From contig JAXMJH010000134.1 in the NCBI GenBank assembly GCA_034376725.1, positions 1 to 22,709 on the forward strand: DNA of 22,709 nt, written 5' to 3'. This document shows positions 14,240 to 22,709 of the stretch, piece by piece; position 1 is the first letter of the stretch; each line of letters opens with the position of its first letter. The notes under the pieces are model-generated. The model was not told where the DNA came from. It worked only from the letters and a program-made list of their open reading frames with translations, and did no database searches. Position numbers and translations under genes: made by a program. Source of the DNA: UBA11164 sp034376725. GTDB lineage: Bacteria; Pseudomonadota; Gammaproteobacteria; Xanthomonadales; Xanthomonadaceae.

Positions 14240-15460
14240 TCAGCGAAGCACCGGCGATTGCAGCGTCTCCGACGGCTTGCCGATGATCTCTTCGGCTGCG
14301 TCGCGCAGTTGCTCGAAGGTGGGCCGGCGGATCTTCATCAGCGCCTGCACCAGATCATCGAGACTGCGTTCATCCTTCGTGCGCTGGCGGATTTCGGCGT
14401 CGAGTTCGGCAAACAGGGTGACCGCGCGCGCAGTCACCGGGCCATGCGAGCGGACGCCCCGCAGCGTCTTGACCCGCCGACCGTGGCTGCGCATCCAATC
14501 CAGCCCGCGCTGAAACCGCGCGTCGCTGATCAGGCCCGAGCGATACAGCAGGCTCAGCGAGTAATACTCGGCGATGCCCTCGGCGATCCAGTGTTCGTGA
14601 TGGCCCTGGATTCGGGTGATGACGTGAACCAGCTCGTGAAACAGGGTGCTGGTTCCGTTCTCGCTGATCAACGGCCGGTCGGAATGGAAGTACAGCGAAC
14701 GCGGGCCGGACAACCCCCCGCGCCACATCGGATCGCCAGCGCCGATGATCAGCAGTTTGCTGGGCATCTTGCCGAATGCGGCGGCCATTTCCGGGTAGGC
14801 CACATGAACCATCGCCAGCACCTCATTGCGACGAAACGCGTCGCCACGCGGCGCCGCCACGCTGATCTGCCCGGTGGTGCCGTCCATGAAATCGCGGCGC
14901 ACGCCCAGATCGCCCGCAATCATCCAGCCGGTCGGCCGATCGAAGCGCCGCTCCGGGTTGACCACCACGTAGGCCGTCTTCGCCTTGTTGATCACCCACG
15001 GCGTGTCGACGCTCCAGCCCTCGGGCAGATCGAAGTACAACCGGGCGCGCGAATCGGCGCCCGGCGTGGTCCGCGCGGTCGCCGGCGGGACCAGATGATC
15101 GCCCCGCACGATCACCCAATCGGGCGTGATCCGGGCATCGTAGCCGCCGTTCCGGCGCTTCTTGTCGATACGGTAACGGTAGCGCAACTGGCCACCGGCC
15201 TCGGGCGGCTGCCATCGCAATCGGTCCGGCGAAGCCTCGATTTCCCCGTCGCCTTCGAAGCCGCTGTAGCGGCTGCCGGAAAGCCTGAAATCAAGCGAAA
15301 TCAGCCGACCGTCGCCCGGTCGGGTGATCAGCGTGACTTCGGCCAGCTTTTCCTCGGTGAGAAAGCGAACCCGGTAATCGATGTCGTAACTGCCGGCGAC
15401 CGAGAGCGCCGGGATGCAGAACAGGGCAAGAACCAGCGTGAAGCGGAGGCGATAGGTCAT
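14240..15460 (-). CDS. Exported HExxH metallopeptidase-like protein (M61/gluzincin type)
   Basis: The protein has 406 residues from ATG 15460. This start gives a clean signal peptide (RLRFTLVLALFCIPALSVAG). The frame remains open to 15631, but that extension only translates the heptamer array as PIPDSRF repeats and is rejected. An N-terminal beta-rich domain (residues 25-200) resembles the front part of M61-like peptidases. The zinc motif HELVH (275-279) is followed after 14 residues by Glu294 in WIAEGIAEYYS, a gluzincin arrangement. Substrate and named family are uncertain. It is probably periplasmic. The gene converges with the M28 peptidase gene across a 64-bp gap that has a weak GCCGCC-AAC-GGCGGG stem and no T-run. 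Confidence 0.8.
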   Translation of the reverse strand: MTYRLRFTLVLALFCIPALSVAGSYDIDYRVRFLTEEKLAEVTLITRPGDGRLISLDFRLSGSRYSGFEGDGEIEASPDRLRWQPPEAGGQLRYRYRIDKKRRNGGYDARITPDWVIVRGDHLVPPATARTTPGADSRARLYFDLPEGWSVDTPWVINKAKTAYVVVNPERRFDRPTGWMIAGDLGVRRDFMDGTTGQISVAAPRGDAFRRNEVLAMVHVAYPEMAAAFGKMPSKLLIIGAGDPMWRGGLSGPRSLYFHSDRPLISENGTSTLFHELVHVITRIQGHHEHWIAEGIAEYYSLSLLYRSGLISDARFQRGLDWMRSHGRRVKTLRGVRSHGPVTARAVTLFAELDAEIRQRTKDERSLDDLVQALMKIRRPTFEQLRDAAEEIIGKPSETLQSPVLR

Positions 15461-15511
15461 CGGCGAAGGATACCGGCCCCGGCGGGCAGTTGGATGACTG
15501 GGGGCTTGTTG

Positions 15512-15595
15512 GGGAATCGGGAATCGGGAATCGGGAATCGGGAATCGGGAATGGGGAATGGGGAATCGGGAATCGGGATTCGGGATTCGGGGCTC
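15512..15595. repeat. Heptamer tandem array GGGAATC, 12 units
   Basis: Units follow without gaps: five GGGAATC, two GGGAATG, two GGGAATC, two GGGATTC and one GGGGCTC. Each unit brings a GGG tract separated by four bases, so the plus strand can in principle fold into one or more three-layer G-quadruplexes. The array lies just upstream of the exported peptidase gene, outside its preferred reading frame. From memory, GGGNATC-type arrays are known to be enriched in Xanthomonas-like genomes. Confidence 0.95.
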
Positions 15596-15657
15596 GGGGC
15601 GTGGGGCGGAGCCTGGTTTGTCGACGCGCATCGGGCGAGAGGCCAGCCTCGACTTCT

Positions 15658-15684
15658 GTAGGCCCCGGCCGGTGGCCTGGGGCC
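15658..15684 (+). repeat. REP-like palindrome headed by GTAG
   Basis: GTAG is followed at once by a strong stem, GGCCCC-GGCC, loop GGT, GGCC-T-GGGGCC, with a single bulged T. A tetranucleotide GTAG next to an imperfect palindrome is the layout of REP elements mobilised by RAYT transposases, including those of Stenotrophomonas. No RAYT gene is in the window. The same hairpin could help end leftward transcription from the RND operon, but it lacks a T-run. Confidence 0.5.
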
Positions 15685-15763
15685 TGGGCCGGGCAACTCA
15701 CTGCGGAACCGGGAATGGGCGGCTGGGATTCGAGGTCCTGCTGTGCGCTTGCACCGCTGTGCC

Positions 15764-18700
15764 TTACGCCGGTGCCTTGCCCTCCCGGTCGGGGACAGCG
15801 TGGGCCTGGGCCTCGATCTTGCGCGCCAGCGCGTCGGGCGAGCGGGTGTACGGGGCCAGCAGGGCGTAGAAGCTGGGCACCACGAACAGCGACAGGAAGG
15901 TCGAGAGGGCCACGCCGAAGAACACCACCACGCCGACCGCGCTGCGGCTGGCCGAACCTGGGCCGCTGGCGATGATCAGCGGCAGCACGCCCATCATGGT
16001 CGCCAGCGAGGTCATCAGGATCGGGCGCAGACGGGTTTCCGACGCATCCAGTATCGCCGCCAGCACCGGCAGGCCGGCATCGCGGCGCTGGTTGGCGAAC
16101 TCGACGATCAGAATGCCGTTCTTGGCCGCCAGGCCGACCAGCATGACGATGCCGATCTGGCTGAACAGATTGAGCGTCGAGCCGGTGACCGCCAGACCGA
16201 GCAACGCGCCCAATACCGCCAGCGGCACGGTCAGCATGATGGTGACCGGATGCAGGAAGCTCTCGAACTGCGCGGCCAGCACCAGATACACCACCAGCAG
16301 CGCCATGACGAAGGTGAACAGCACCGCGCTGCCGGACTGAATGTACTCGCGCGACTCGCCCTTGTAATCGATCTGCGCAGTCTGCGGCAGTTCGCTGCGC
16401 ACCACCTGGTCGACCCACGTCAGCGCTTCGCCCAGGCTGTAGCCGGGTGCGAGATTGGCCGAAACGGTGATCGCCCGAAGCCGATTGAAGCGGTTCAACC
16501 GCCCCGGTTCGGCCAGTTCGGACAGCGTGACCACGTTCGACAGCGGCACCAGTTCGCCGCCGCGCGCGCGCACGTAGAGGTTATTGAGGTCGGCGGGCGA
16601 GGCGCGGTTTTCGTCCCGCGCCTGGAGGATGACGTCGTACTCTTCGCCGTCGTCGATGAACGTGGTGACCCGGCGCGAGCCCATCATGGTCTCCAGGGTG
16701 CGCCCGACATCATTGACCGAGACGCCAAGATCGGCAGCGCGGCTGGAGTCGAGCTGGACGCGGATCTGCGGGCGGGTTTCCTTGTAGTCGGAGTCGATCG
16801 CGAACAGGCCCGGATTTTGCTCCATGCGCGCCATCAACCGATCCCGCCACGCCTGAATTTCCTGGTAATCGGGGCCACCCAGCACCACCTGAACCGGTGA
16901 ACCACCGCTGCGCACCAGGCCCGACCGGGCAACCGGGAAGGCCCGGATGCCGGGAATATCGGCCAGATCCTGGCGCGCCAGCTGCACGGCATCGGAAGTC
17001 GACTGACTGCGTTCTGTCCACGGTTTGAGCAAAGCGATCACGGTGCCGGTGTGCATGTCTTCGCCGGCCCCAAAACCACCGGGCACCCGGGAAATCACCA
17101 GATCCAGCGGGCCATCCTCGCCGGTGTGCGCCATCAGCCGGCGTTCGACTTCCTGCATCTGTTTGACGGTGTAATCGAAGCCGGCGCCCTCGGGGCCAGA
17201 GACCGAGGCAAAGTAGGAGCCTCGATCCTCTGGCGGCGCCAACTCGCGCGGGATCGCCATGAACAGCACGCCGATCAGCACCACGCTGCCCAACATCAGC
17301 AGCGCGAACAGGCCGCGCCGCCCGATCAGCGTCTCCAGCCAGCGCCGATAGGTGACCGACAGGCCATTCAGGCGCGCATTGATCCAGCCATCCAGACCTT
17401 TGCCGCCAACGTGCGGGCGCACCAGCTTGGAGCACATCATCGGCGTCAGGGTGAGCGCCACGAAAGCCGAGATGAAGATCGCGCCGGCCAGCGCGACCGC
17501 CAGTTCGCGGAACAGGCGGCCGTTATTGCCTTCCAGGAACGCCACCGGCAGAAACACCGAAATCAGCACGGCTGTAGTAGCGATCACCGCAAACGCCACC
17601 TGCCGGGTACCGCGGATCGCCGCCAGCGCGGGCGGCTCGCCCATGTCGACCCGGCGCTGCACGTTTTCCAGCACCACGATGGCGTCGTCGACCACCAGGC
17701 CGATCGCCAGCACCAGCGCCAGCAAGGTGAGCAGATTGATCGAAAAACCGAATGCGCTCAGGCCGATGAAGGCGGCGATCAGACAGACCGGCACGGTGAC
17801 CGCCGGGACCAGCGCGGCCCTTGCGCTGCCCAGAAACAGCCAGATCACCAAAAGCACCAGAACCACGGCCTCGACCAGCGTCTTGTAAACCCGCTCGACC
17901 GCAACATTGATGAACACCGTCGAATCGAAGGCCAGCGATATTTCCATGCCCTCGGGCAGGCTGCGGTTGATACCGGCCATCTCGGACTTGACCCGATCGC
18001 CGACGTCCAGGCTGTTGGCCGTGGAGGTCTTGATGATGCCAAGGCCCACGCGGGGCTGGCCGTTGCCGCGAAAATAGGCGCGCCGGTCTTCGGAGCCCAG
18101 TTCGACCTCGGCGACATCGCCCAGGCGCACCACGTAACCGTCCTCGCCCTTTACCAGCGGCAGCTGGCGGAACTCGTCCTCGCCGCTGAAGCCACGTTCC
18201 ATGCGCAGGGTGAAATCGCGCGTGGTCGATTCCAGCGTACCGGCCGGCAGCTCGATGTTCTCCCGGCGCAGCGCGGCTTCCACGTCGGCGACGGTCAGGC
18301 CGCGCGCGGCCAGTGCCTGGCGGTCCAGCCAGATGCGCATGGCGTAGCGCTGACGCCCGCCGATCCGCACCTGAGCGACCCCTTCGATCGACGACAGGCG
18401 ATCGACTACATAGCGCTCGGCGTAGTCGGTCAATGCCATCGTATCGAGAATTTCCGAACTCAGATTGAGCCAGAGGATGGCGTCGGCATCGGCCGACACT
18501 TTCTGGACTTCCGGCAGATCGGCCTCTTCAGGCAGCCGATCGACCACCCGGCTGACCGCATCACGAACATCGTTGGCCGCTGCTTCGATGTCGCGGCTGA
18601 GTTTGAACTCAATGGTGATCCGCGATTCGCCATTGCGACTCGACGAGTCCAGCGTGTCGATGCCCTCAATGCCGCTCACTGCGTCCTCAAGCAGCTGAGT

Positions 18701-18889
18701 GATCCGGGTTTCGATGATCGCCGCCGAAGCACCCGGATATCCGGTCGAGATCGAGACCACCGGCGGATCGATGTCGGGCAGCTCGCGCAGCGGCAGCGTG
18801 GTGAACGACAACACGCCCAGAACGATCAGCAGCAGGCTGACCACCGTGGCGAAGACGGGGCGGCGAACCGCCAGATCGGACAGCATCAT
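15764..18889 (-). CDS. RND-type multidrug efflux permease (HAE-1 family)
   Basis: The protein has 1041 residues, the usual length for AcrB/MexB-type inner-membrane proton/drug antiporters. The start LSDLAVRRPVFATVVSLLLIVLG and RELPDIDPP are typical. The proton-relay pair is Asp401-Asp402 in GLVVDDAIVVLENV, and the matching Lys lies in GLAAKNGILIVEFANQ. Two long periplasmic loops carry the porter and docking domains (for example YPGASAAIIETRIT and PPEDRGSYFASVSGPEGAGFDYT). The ATG at 18889 overlaps the adaptor stop in ATGA, so the two are coupled. No outer-membrane factor gene is adjacent, so a TolC-like protein encoded elsewhere is presumably used. The substrate cannot be predicted. Confidence 0.96.
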   Translation of the reverse strand: MMLSDLAVRRPVFATVVSLLLIVLGVLSFTTLPLRELPDIDPPVVSISTGYPGASAAIIETRITQLLEDAVSGIEGIDTLDSSSRNGESRITIEFKLSRDIEAAANDVRDAVSRVVDRLPEEADLPEVQKVSADADAILWLNLSSEILDTMALTDYAERYVVDRLSSIEGVAQVRIGGRQRYAMRIWLDRQALAARGLTVADVEAALRRENIELPAGTLESTTRDFTLRMERGFSGEDEFRQLPLVKGEDGYVVRLGDVAEVELGSEDRRAYFRGNGQPRVGLGIIKTSTANSLDVGDRVKSEMAGINRSLPEGMEISLAFDSTVFINVAVERVYKTLVEAVVLVLLVIWLFLGSARAALVPAVTVPVCLIAAFIGLSAFGFSINLLTLLALVLAIGLVVDDAIVVLENVQRRVDMGEPPALAAIRGTRQVAFAVIATTAVLISVFLPVAFLEGNNGRLFRELAVALAGAIFISAFVALTLTPMMCSKLVRPHVGGKGLDGWINARLNGLSVTYRRWLETLIGRRGLFALLMLGSVVLIGVLFMAIPRELAPPEDRGSYFASVSGPEGAGFDYTVKQMQEVERRLMAHTGEDGPLDLVISRVPGGFGAGEDMHTGTVIALLKPWTERSQSTSDAVQLARQDLADIPGIRAFPVARSGLVRSGGSPVQVVLGGPDYQEIQAWRDRLMARMEQNPGLFAIDSDYKETRPQIRVQLDSSRAADLGVSVNDVGRTLETMMGSRRVTTFIDDGEEYDVILQARDENRASPADLNNLYVRARGGELVPLSNVVTLSELAEPGRLNRFNRLRAITVSANLAPGYSLGEALTWVDQVVRSELPQTAQIDYKGESREYIQSGSAVLFTFVMALLVVYLVLAAQFESFLHPVTIMLTVPLAVLGALLGLAVTGSTLNLFSQIGIVMLVGLAAKNGILIVEFANQRRDAGLPVLAAILDASETRLRPILMTSLATMMGVLPLIIASGPGSASRSAVGVVVFFGVALSTFLSLFVVPSFYALLAPYTRSPDALARKIEAQAHAVPDREGKAPA

Positions 18890-19953
18890 GGCCGTGGCTC
18901 TCCACTCGACTGATCCGGCTGGCCCACGTCCTGGATCGCGGTGCCGGCGCGCAACTTGACTGTGCCCTCGACGACTACCCGGTCGCCCGCCGACAGGCCG
19001 GAGACCACTTCAACCTGACCCACCCGACGCGCTCCGGCGGTTATGCTGACTTGGGCGACGGTGTTGTCCGGCTCGACGCGATACACGAAGGCCTGCCGAC
19101 CGATCTGGGTCAGTGCAAGCTCGGGCAGAACCAGCGCCCGCCGTGCCGGCTGGGACACCACCACGGTCAGCAGCATGCCTGGGCGCAGCTTGTGGTCGGC
19201 ATTGTCGATTTCGGCGCGCACGGTGACCGAGCGGGTGATCGGGTCGACCCGCGAGTCGAGGCTGCGCACCGTGCCGACAAACTCCTGATCGGGCCAGGCC
19301 ACGCTGTGCGCGGTGATCTTCTGGCCGGGCAGGAGCGTGGACAGGAACGCCTCGGGAACCGCGAAATCCAGCTTGATGATCGAGATGTCGTCGAGCGTGG
19401 TGATCGGATCGCCGGGACTGAGCACGGTGCCGGGACTCACCTGTCGCAATCCCAGAACGCCGCTGAACGGCGCGGTGATGACGCGGTCGGCCAGGCGTGC
19501 GCGAATGGCATCCAGACGCGCCCTGGCCGAGTCGCGCACCGCGCGCTGGGTATCGAGCTGGCTGGCCGGGATGAGCTTCTGCTCGGCCAGTTGACCCTGG
19601 CGCCGGTATTGCTGCTCGGCCTCGCGCAGGTTGACGCGCGCTTCCTCAAGCTCGGCCAGTTCGACGCGCCCGGAGAGATCGACCAGCACTTGACCGGCTT
19701 CGACGACATCGCCGCTATCGAAATTCACCCGCACCACGGTTTCGTTGACCTTGGATGTGATGGTCACCGACTCGTTGGCGCGCGCCGTGCCCAGCGCTTC
19801 GATGGTGTCCACCCAGGCAACCGGTTCGAGCACGGTCGTGGTCACGCTGACAGCGGTCTCGCCCGGCGCACCCGGATTGCCACCGCCGCAGGCGGCCAGC
19901 ACAACCATGAGCAGCATCGGCAAGACCGGGCGGGCCGGCGAATTCTCGATCAA
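18886..19953 (-). CDS. RND efflux membrane-fusion lipoprotein
   Basis: The protein has 355 residues when started at TTG 19953, which has GAGG 9 bp upstream and gives a lipoprotein signal (PMLLMVVLAAC, lipid-anchored Cys22). The frame continues to 20253, but the upstream part overlaps the CDGSH gene on the same strand and is not protein-like. The domains are in the order of HlyD-type adaptors: first lipoyl half (VNETVVRVNFDSGDVVEAGQVLVDL), a helical hairpin (about 105-150, with ASQLDTQRAVRDSARARLDA), second lipoyl half (ITAPFSGVLGLRQVSPGTVL), a beta-barrel and a membrane-proximal domain (VVSGLSAGDRVVVEGTVKLR). It links the permease to an outer-membrane channel. The permease gene follows with a 4-bp overlap. 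Confidence 0.93.
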   Translation of the reverse strand: MIENSPARPVLPMLLMVVLAACGGGNPGAPGETAVSVTTTVLEPVAWVDTIEALGTARANESVTITSKVNETVVRVNFDSGDVVEAGQVLVDLSGRVELAELEEARVNLREAEQQYRRQGQLAEQKLIPASQLDTQRAVRDSARARLDAIRARLADRVITAPFSGVLGLRQVSPGTVLSPGDPITTLDDISIIKLDFAVPEAFLSTLLPGQKITAHSVAWPDQEFVGTVRSLDSRVDPITRSVTVRAEIDNADHKLRPGMLLTVVVSQPARRALVLPELALTQIGRQAFVYRVEPDNTVAQVSITAGARRVGQVEVVSGLSAGDRVVVEGTVKLRAGTAIQDVGQPDQSSGEPRP

Positions 19954-20026
19954 GACGGTAATCCTCGTTTCGTGTGTTGGCTTGGAACGTCGCCGGAGTC
20001 TGTGGTTCCCTCCGACCCAGGCCCGC

Positions 20027-20284
20027 TCAGGCGATGCTGTTGTGGCTGCCATCGCACAACGGCGGCCGGCCGGTCCGCTTGCAGCCGCAGAACCACAGCG
20101 TCCCGGTGCGCTCGGCGACGTGCTTGAGCGGGACAATGGCGCAGATCTTGTGCGATCCATCGCAGAACGGCTGGCTGTCGCTGCGCCCGCAGGCGCACCA
20201 CCAGTAGGTTTTCCCGGCCTCGACGTCGACCGGATACGGACCCGACCGGGCAATCAACGGCCTGTTGGATGTGGCATCGGACAT
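20027..20284 (-). CDS. Tandem CDGSH iron-sulfur protein
   Basis: The protein has 85 residues and carries two CDGSH [2Fe-2S] sites. The first uses Cys30, Cys32, Cys41 and His45 (WWCACGRSDSQPFCDGSH). The second uses Cys66, Cys68, Cys77 and His81 (FCGCKRTGRPPLCDGSH). The 3-Cys/1-His ligation is that of mitoNEET-type clusters, which are redox- and pH-labile. Bacterial double-CDGSH proteins of this length are soluble and of unclear role, possibly electron transfer or Fe-S donation. The ATG at 20284 has AGGG about 10 bp upstream. The gene lies 73 bp ahead of the RND adaptor gene and could share its transcript. Confidence 0.93.
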   Translation of the reverse strand: MSDATSNRPLIARSGPYPVDVEAGKTYWWCACGRSDSQPFCDGSHKICAIVPLKHVAERTGTLWFCGCKRTGRPPLCDGSHNSIA

Positions 20285-20406
20285 ATTCGGCAGCCCTGCA
20301 CAATTCCAGAACTTGCCAGTTTAACTCCGGGCCGTGCAGGTGGCGTATGCACAAGGTCATGCATCAGCCCAGGCATCAGGTCATGCCATGAACCTGGACT
20401 CACCGA

Positions 20407-20428
20407 GGCCGCCGACAGCCCGGCGGCC
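20407..20428 (-). terminator. Hairpin downstream of thiC
   Basis: A perfect 8-bp GC stem, GGCCGCCG / CGGCGGCC, encloses a 6-base loop 36 bp after the thiC stop. No T-run follows on the minus strand, so it may act only with Rho or as an mRNA-stabilising end. The rest of the 20285-20463 spacer contains short GGTCATGC and GCATCAG direct repeats and no gene that I can support. Confidence 0.4.
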
Positions 20429-20463
20429 ACAGCGACTCGGCGGCAGGCCGGACATTCCGGCGC

Positions 20464-22338
<1,875 letters not shown>

Positions 22339-22376
22339 GGCGTTCGTCCTGCGTGTCAAGGAAAGCACGGGCGCGG

Positions 22377-22393
22377 GCGACGCGAGGCGTCGC
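22377..22393 (-). promoter_or_regulatory. Hairpin in the thiC leader
   Basis: A perfect inverted repeat GCGACGC / GCGTCGC with a 3-base loop lies between the TPP aptamer and the thiC start. No T-run follows, so it is not an intrinsic terminator. It is about 30 bases from the Shine-Dalgarno. It could be part of the riboswitch expression platform or a Rho-related element. Confidence 0.35.
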
Positions 22394-22451
22394 AGCACGG
22401 ACGAAGCGGTGGGCACCGGAGCGCATTGATCAGGCAGGGATCGCGCTGCGA

Positions 22452-22528
22452 AGCTTCCCTACGCCGGTATCACCCGGATCAGGTTCGAAGGGTATTTCTC
22501 AGCCCGACCGCGCCAGGCACCCCCGCTT
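22452..22528 (-). ncRNA. TPP riboswitch (thi-box) of thiC
   Basis: On the minus strand the segment contains the conserved thi-box series in order: GGGGGTGCC, then CTGAGA followed by AATACCC, then GAACCTGATCCGGGTGATACC, closed by GGCGTAGGGAAGC. CTGAGA and ACCTGAT form the pyrimidine-binding part, and GTAGGGAA with the GGGTGC side closes the three-way junction. TPP binding should lower thiC expression; how it does so is not evident because no intrinsic terminator lies between it and the ATG. The distance from aptamer end to ATG is about 110 bases. Confidence 0.96.
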
Positions 22529-22578
22529 CTTGCCGCCATTGAACCACGCCCGGCATGCCTCGACCAGCCCCAGTCTTG

Positions 22579-22634
22579 TCCAACGAGGTATGAGCCTGAA
22601 CCCGCCAGCCTGATTCCAACGAGGTATGAGCCTG
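22579..22634. repeat. Pair of 20-bp direct repeats, 36-bp period
   Basis: TCCAACGAGGTATGAGCCTG occurs at 22579-22598 and again, identically, at 22615-22634. A start codon-like ATGAGC is inside each copy. They lie directly before an ORF that leaves the window. Repeated sites of this kind occur at ends of some insertion sequences, but no terminal inverted repeat can be checked because the other end is outside the window. Confidence 0.85.
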
Positions 22635-22676
22635 GAGGGAGGCGTGAGCCGGCGCACCGGGTCGATCATCACAGCC

Positions 22677-22709
22677 ATGGTGATCGACATGAACGAGTCT
22701 CAGGTGCGC
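22677..22709 (+). CDS. Start of an unidentified ORF leaving the window
   Basis: From ATG 22677 the frame reads MVIDMNESQVR and is open to the last base. The same frame is open from ATG 22626 (inside the second direct repeat), and ATG 22689 is a further possible start. Eleven residues are too few to identify a family. The preceding direct repeats make a transposase or integrase gene a reasonable guess, but this is speculation. Confidence 0.25.
   Translation, partial: MVIDMNESQVR

Noticed and set aside
15512..15595. CRISPR-like array
   Set aside because: The units are 7 bp and contiguous, with no spacers.
17051..18913. A 620-codon plus-strand frame
   Set aside because: It is antisense to the RND permease, is His/Gln/Arg-rich and has no recognisable domains. 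Long antisense frames are common in GC-rich genes.

Overview
The window is about 22.7 kb of GC-rich DNA, densely packed with genes. It looks like the chromosome of a gammaproteobacterium, most likely of the Xanthomonadales/Lysobacter type. The pointers are the thiG-trmB neighbourhood, a TPP riboswitch in front of thiC, a GGGAATC heptamer array and a GTAG-headed palindrome. This placement is inference, because no rRNA or other marker gene is present. I recognise no tRNA, rRNA or CRISPR.

Layout. (1) 1-3296, minus: the 5' part of a large secreted RHS/YD-repeat gene that runs off the left edge. Its signal-peptide segment and RHS body are in different frames. A Fic-domain gene is divergent to it. 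(2) 4379-7919, plus: thiG (thiamine thiazole synthase), a possible 48-residue ORF, trmB (tRNA m7G46 methyltransferase) and an SLC13-type transporter with two RCK_C domains. (3) 7874-8822: a small islet carrying a brnT/brnA toxin-antitoxin pair. It sits exactly between two identical 62-bp copies of the 3' end of the SLC13 gene, which is the clearest sign of gene acquisition here. (4) 8889-11163, minus: a FadL-type outer-membrane channel followed by two half-size YeeE/YedE transporter proteins, all three joined by 4-bp GTGA stop/start overlaps. (5) 11467-14175: a small Rieske protein (minus), a one-helix membrane protein, mscL with a strong intrinsic terminator, and a secreted M28 metallopeptidase (plus). 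(6) 14240-15460, minus: an exported HExxH metallopeptidase-like protein. Upstream of it is a 0.3-kb spacer with twelve heptamer units (a potential G-quadruplex) and a REP-like palindrome. (7) 15764-19953, minus: an RND efflux pump with its lipoprotein adaptor. (8) 20027-22530, minus: a double CDGSH iron-sulfur protein, then thiC with its TPP riboswitch. (9) Right edge: two 20-bp direct repeats and the first codons of an ORF leaving the window, possibly the end of an insertion sequence.

How the parts work together. Thiamine synthesis is represented twice: thiC makes the pyrimidine moiety under TPP control, and thiG makes the thiazole. No thiS lies next to thiG. The fadL-yeeE-yeeE operon suggests a coordinated outer- and inner-membrane uptake route, possibly for a sulfur compound. 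The rest is envelope physiology (efflux, osmotic valve, secreted peptidases), plus conflict-type genes (RHS, Fic, BrnTA) in the left 9 kb. Most of the genes are known families. The least explained items are the 62-bp-flanked brnTA islet, the translationally coupled FadL/YeeE operon, the repeat-rich spacer at 15.5 kb and the repeat/ORF pair at the right edge.
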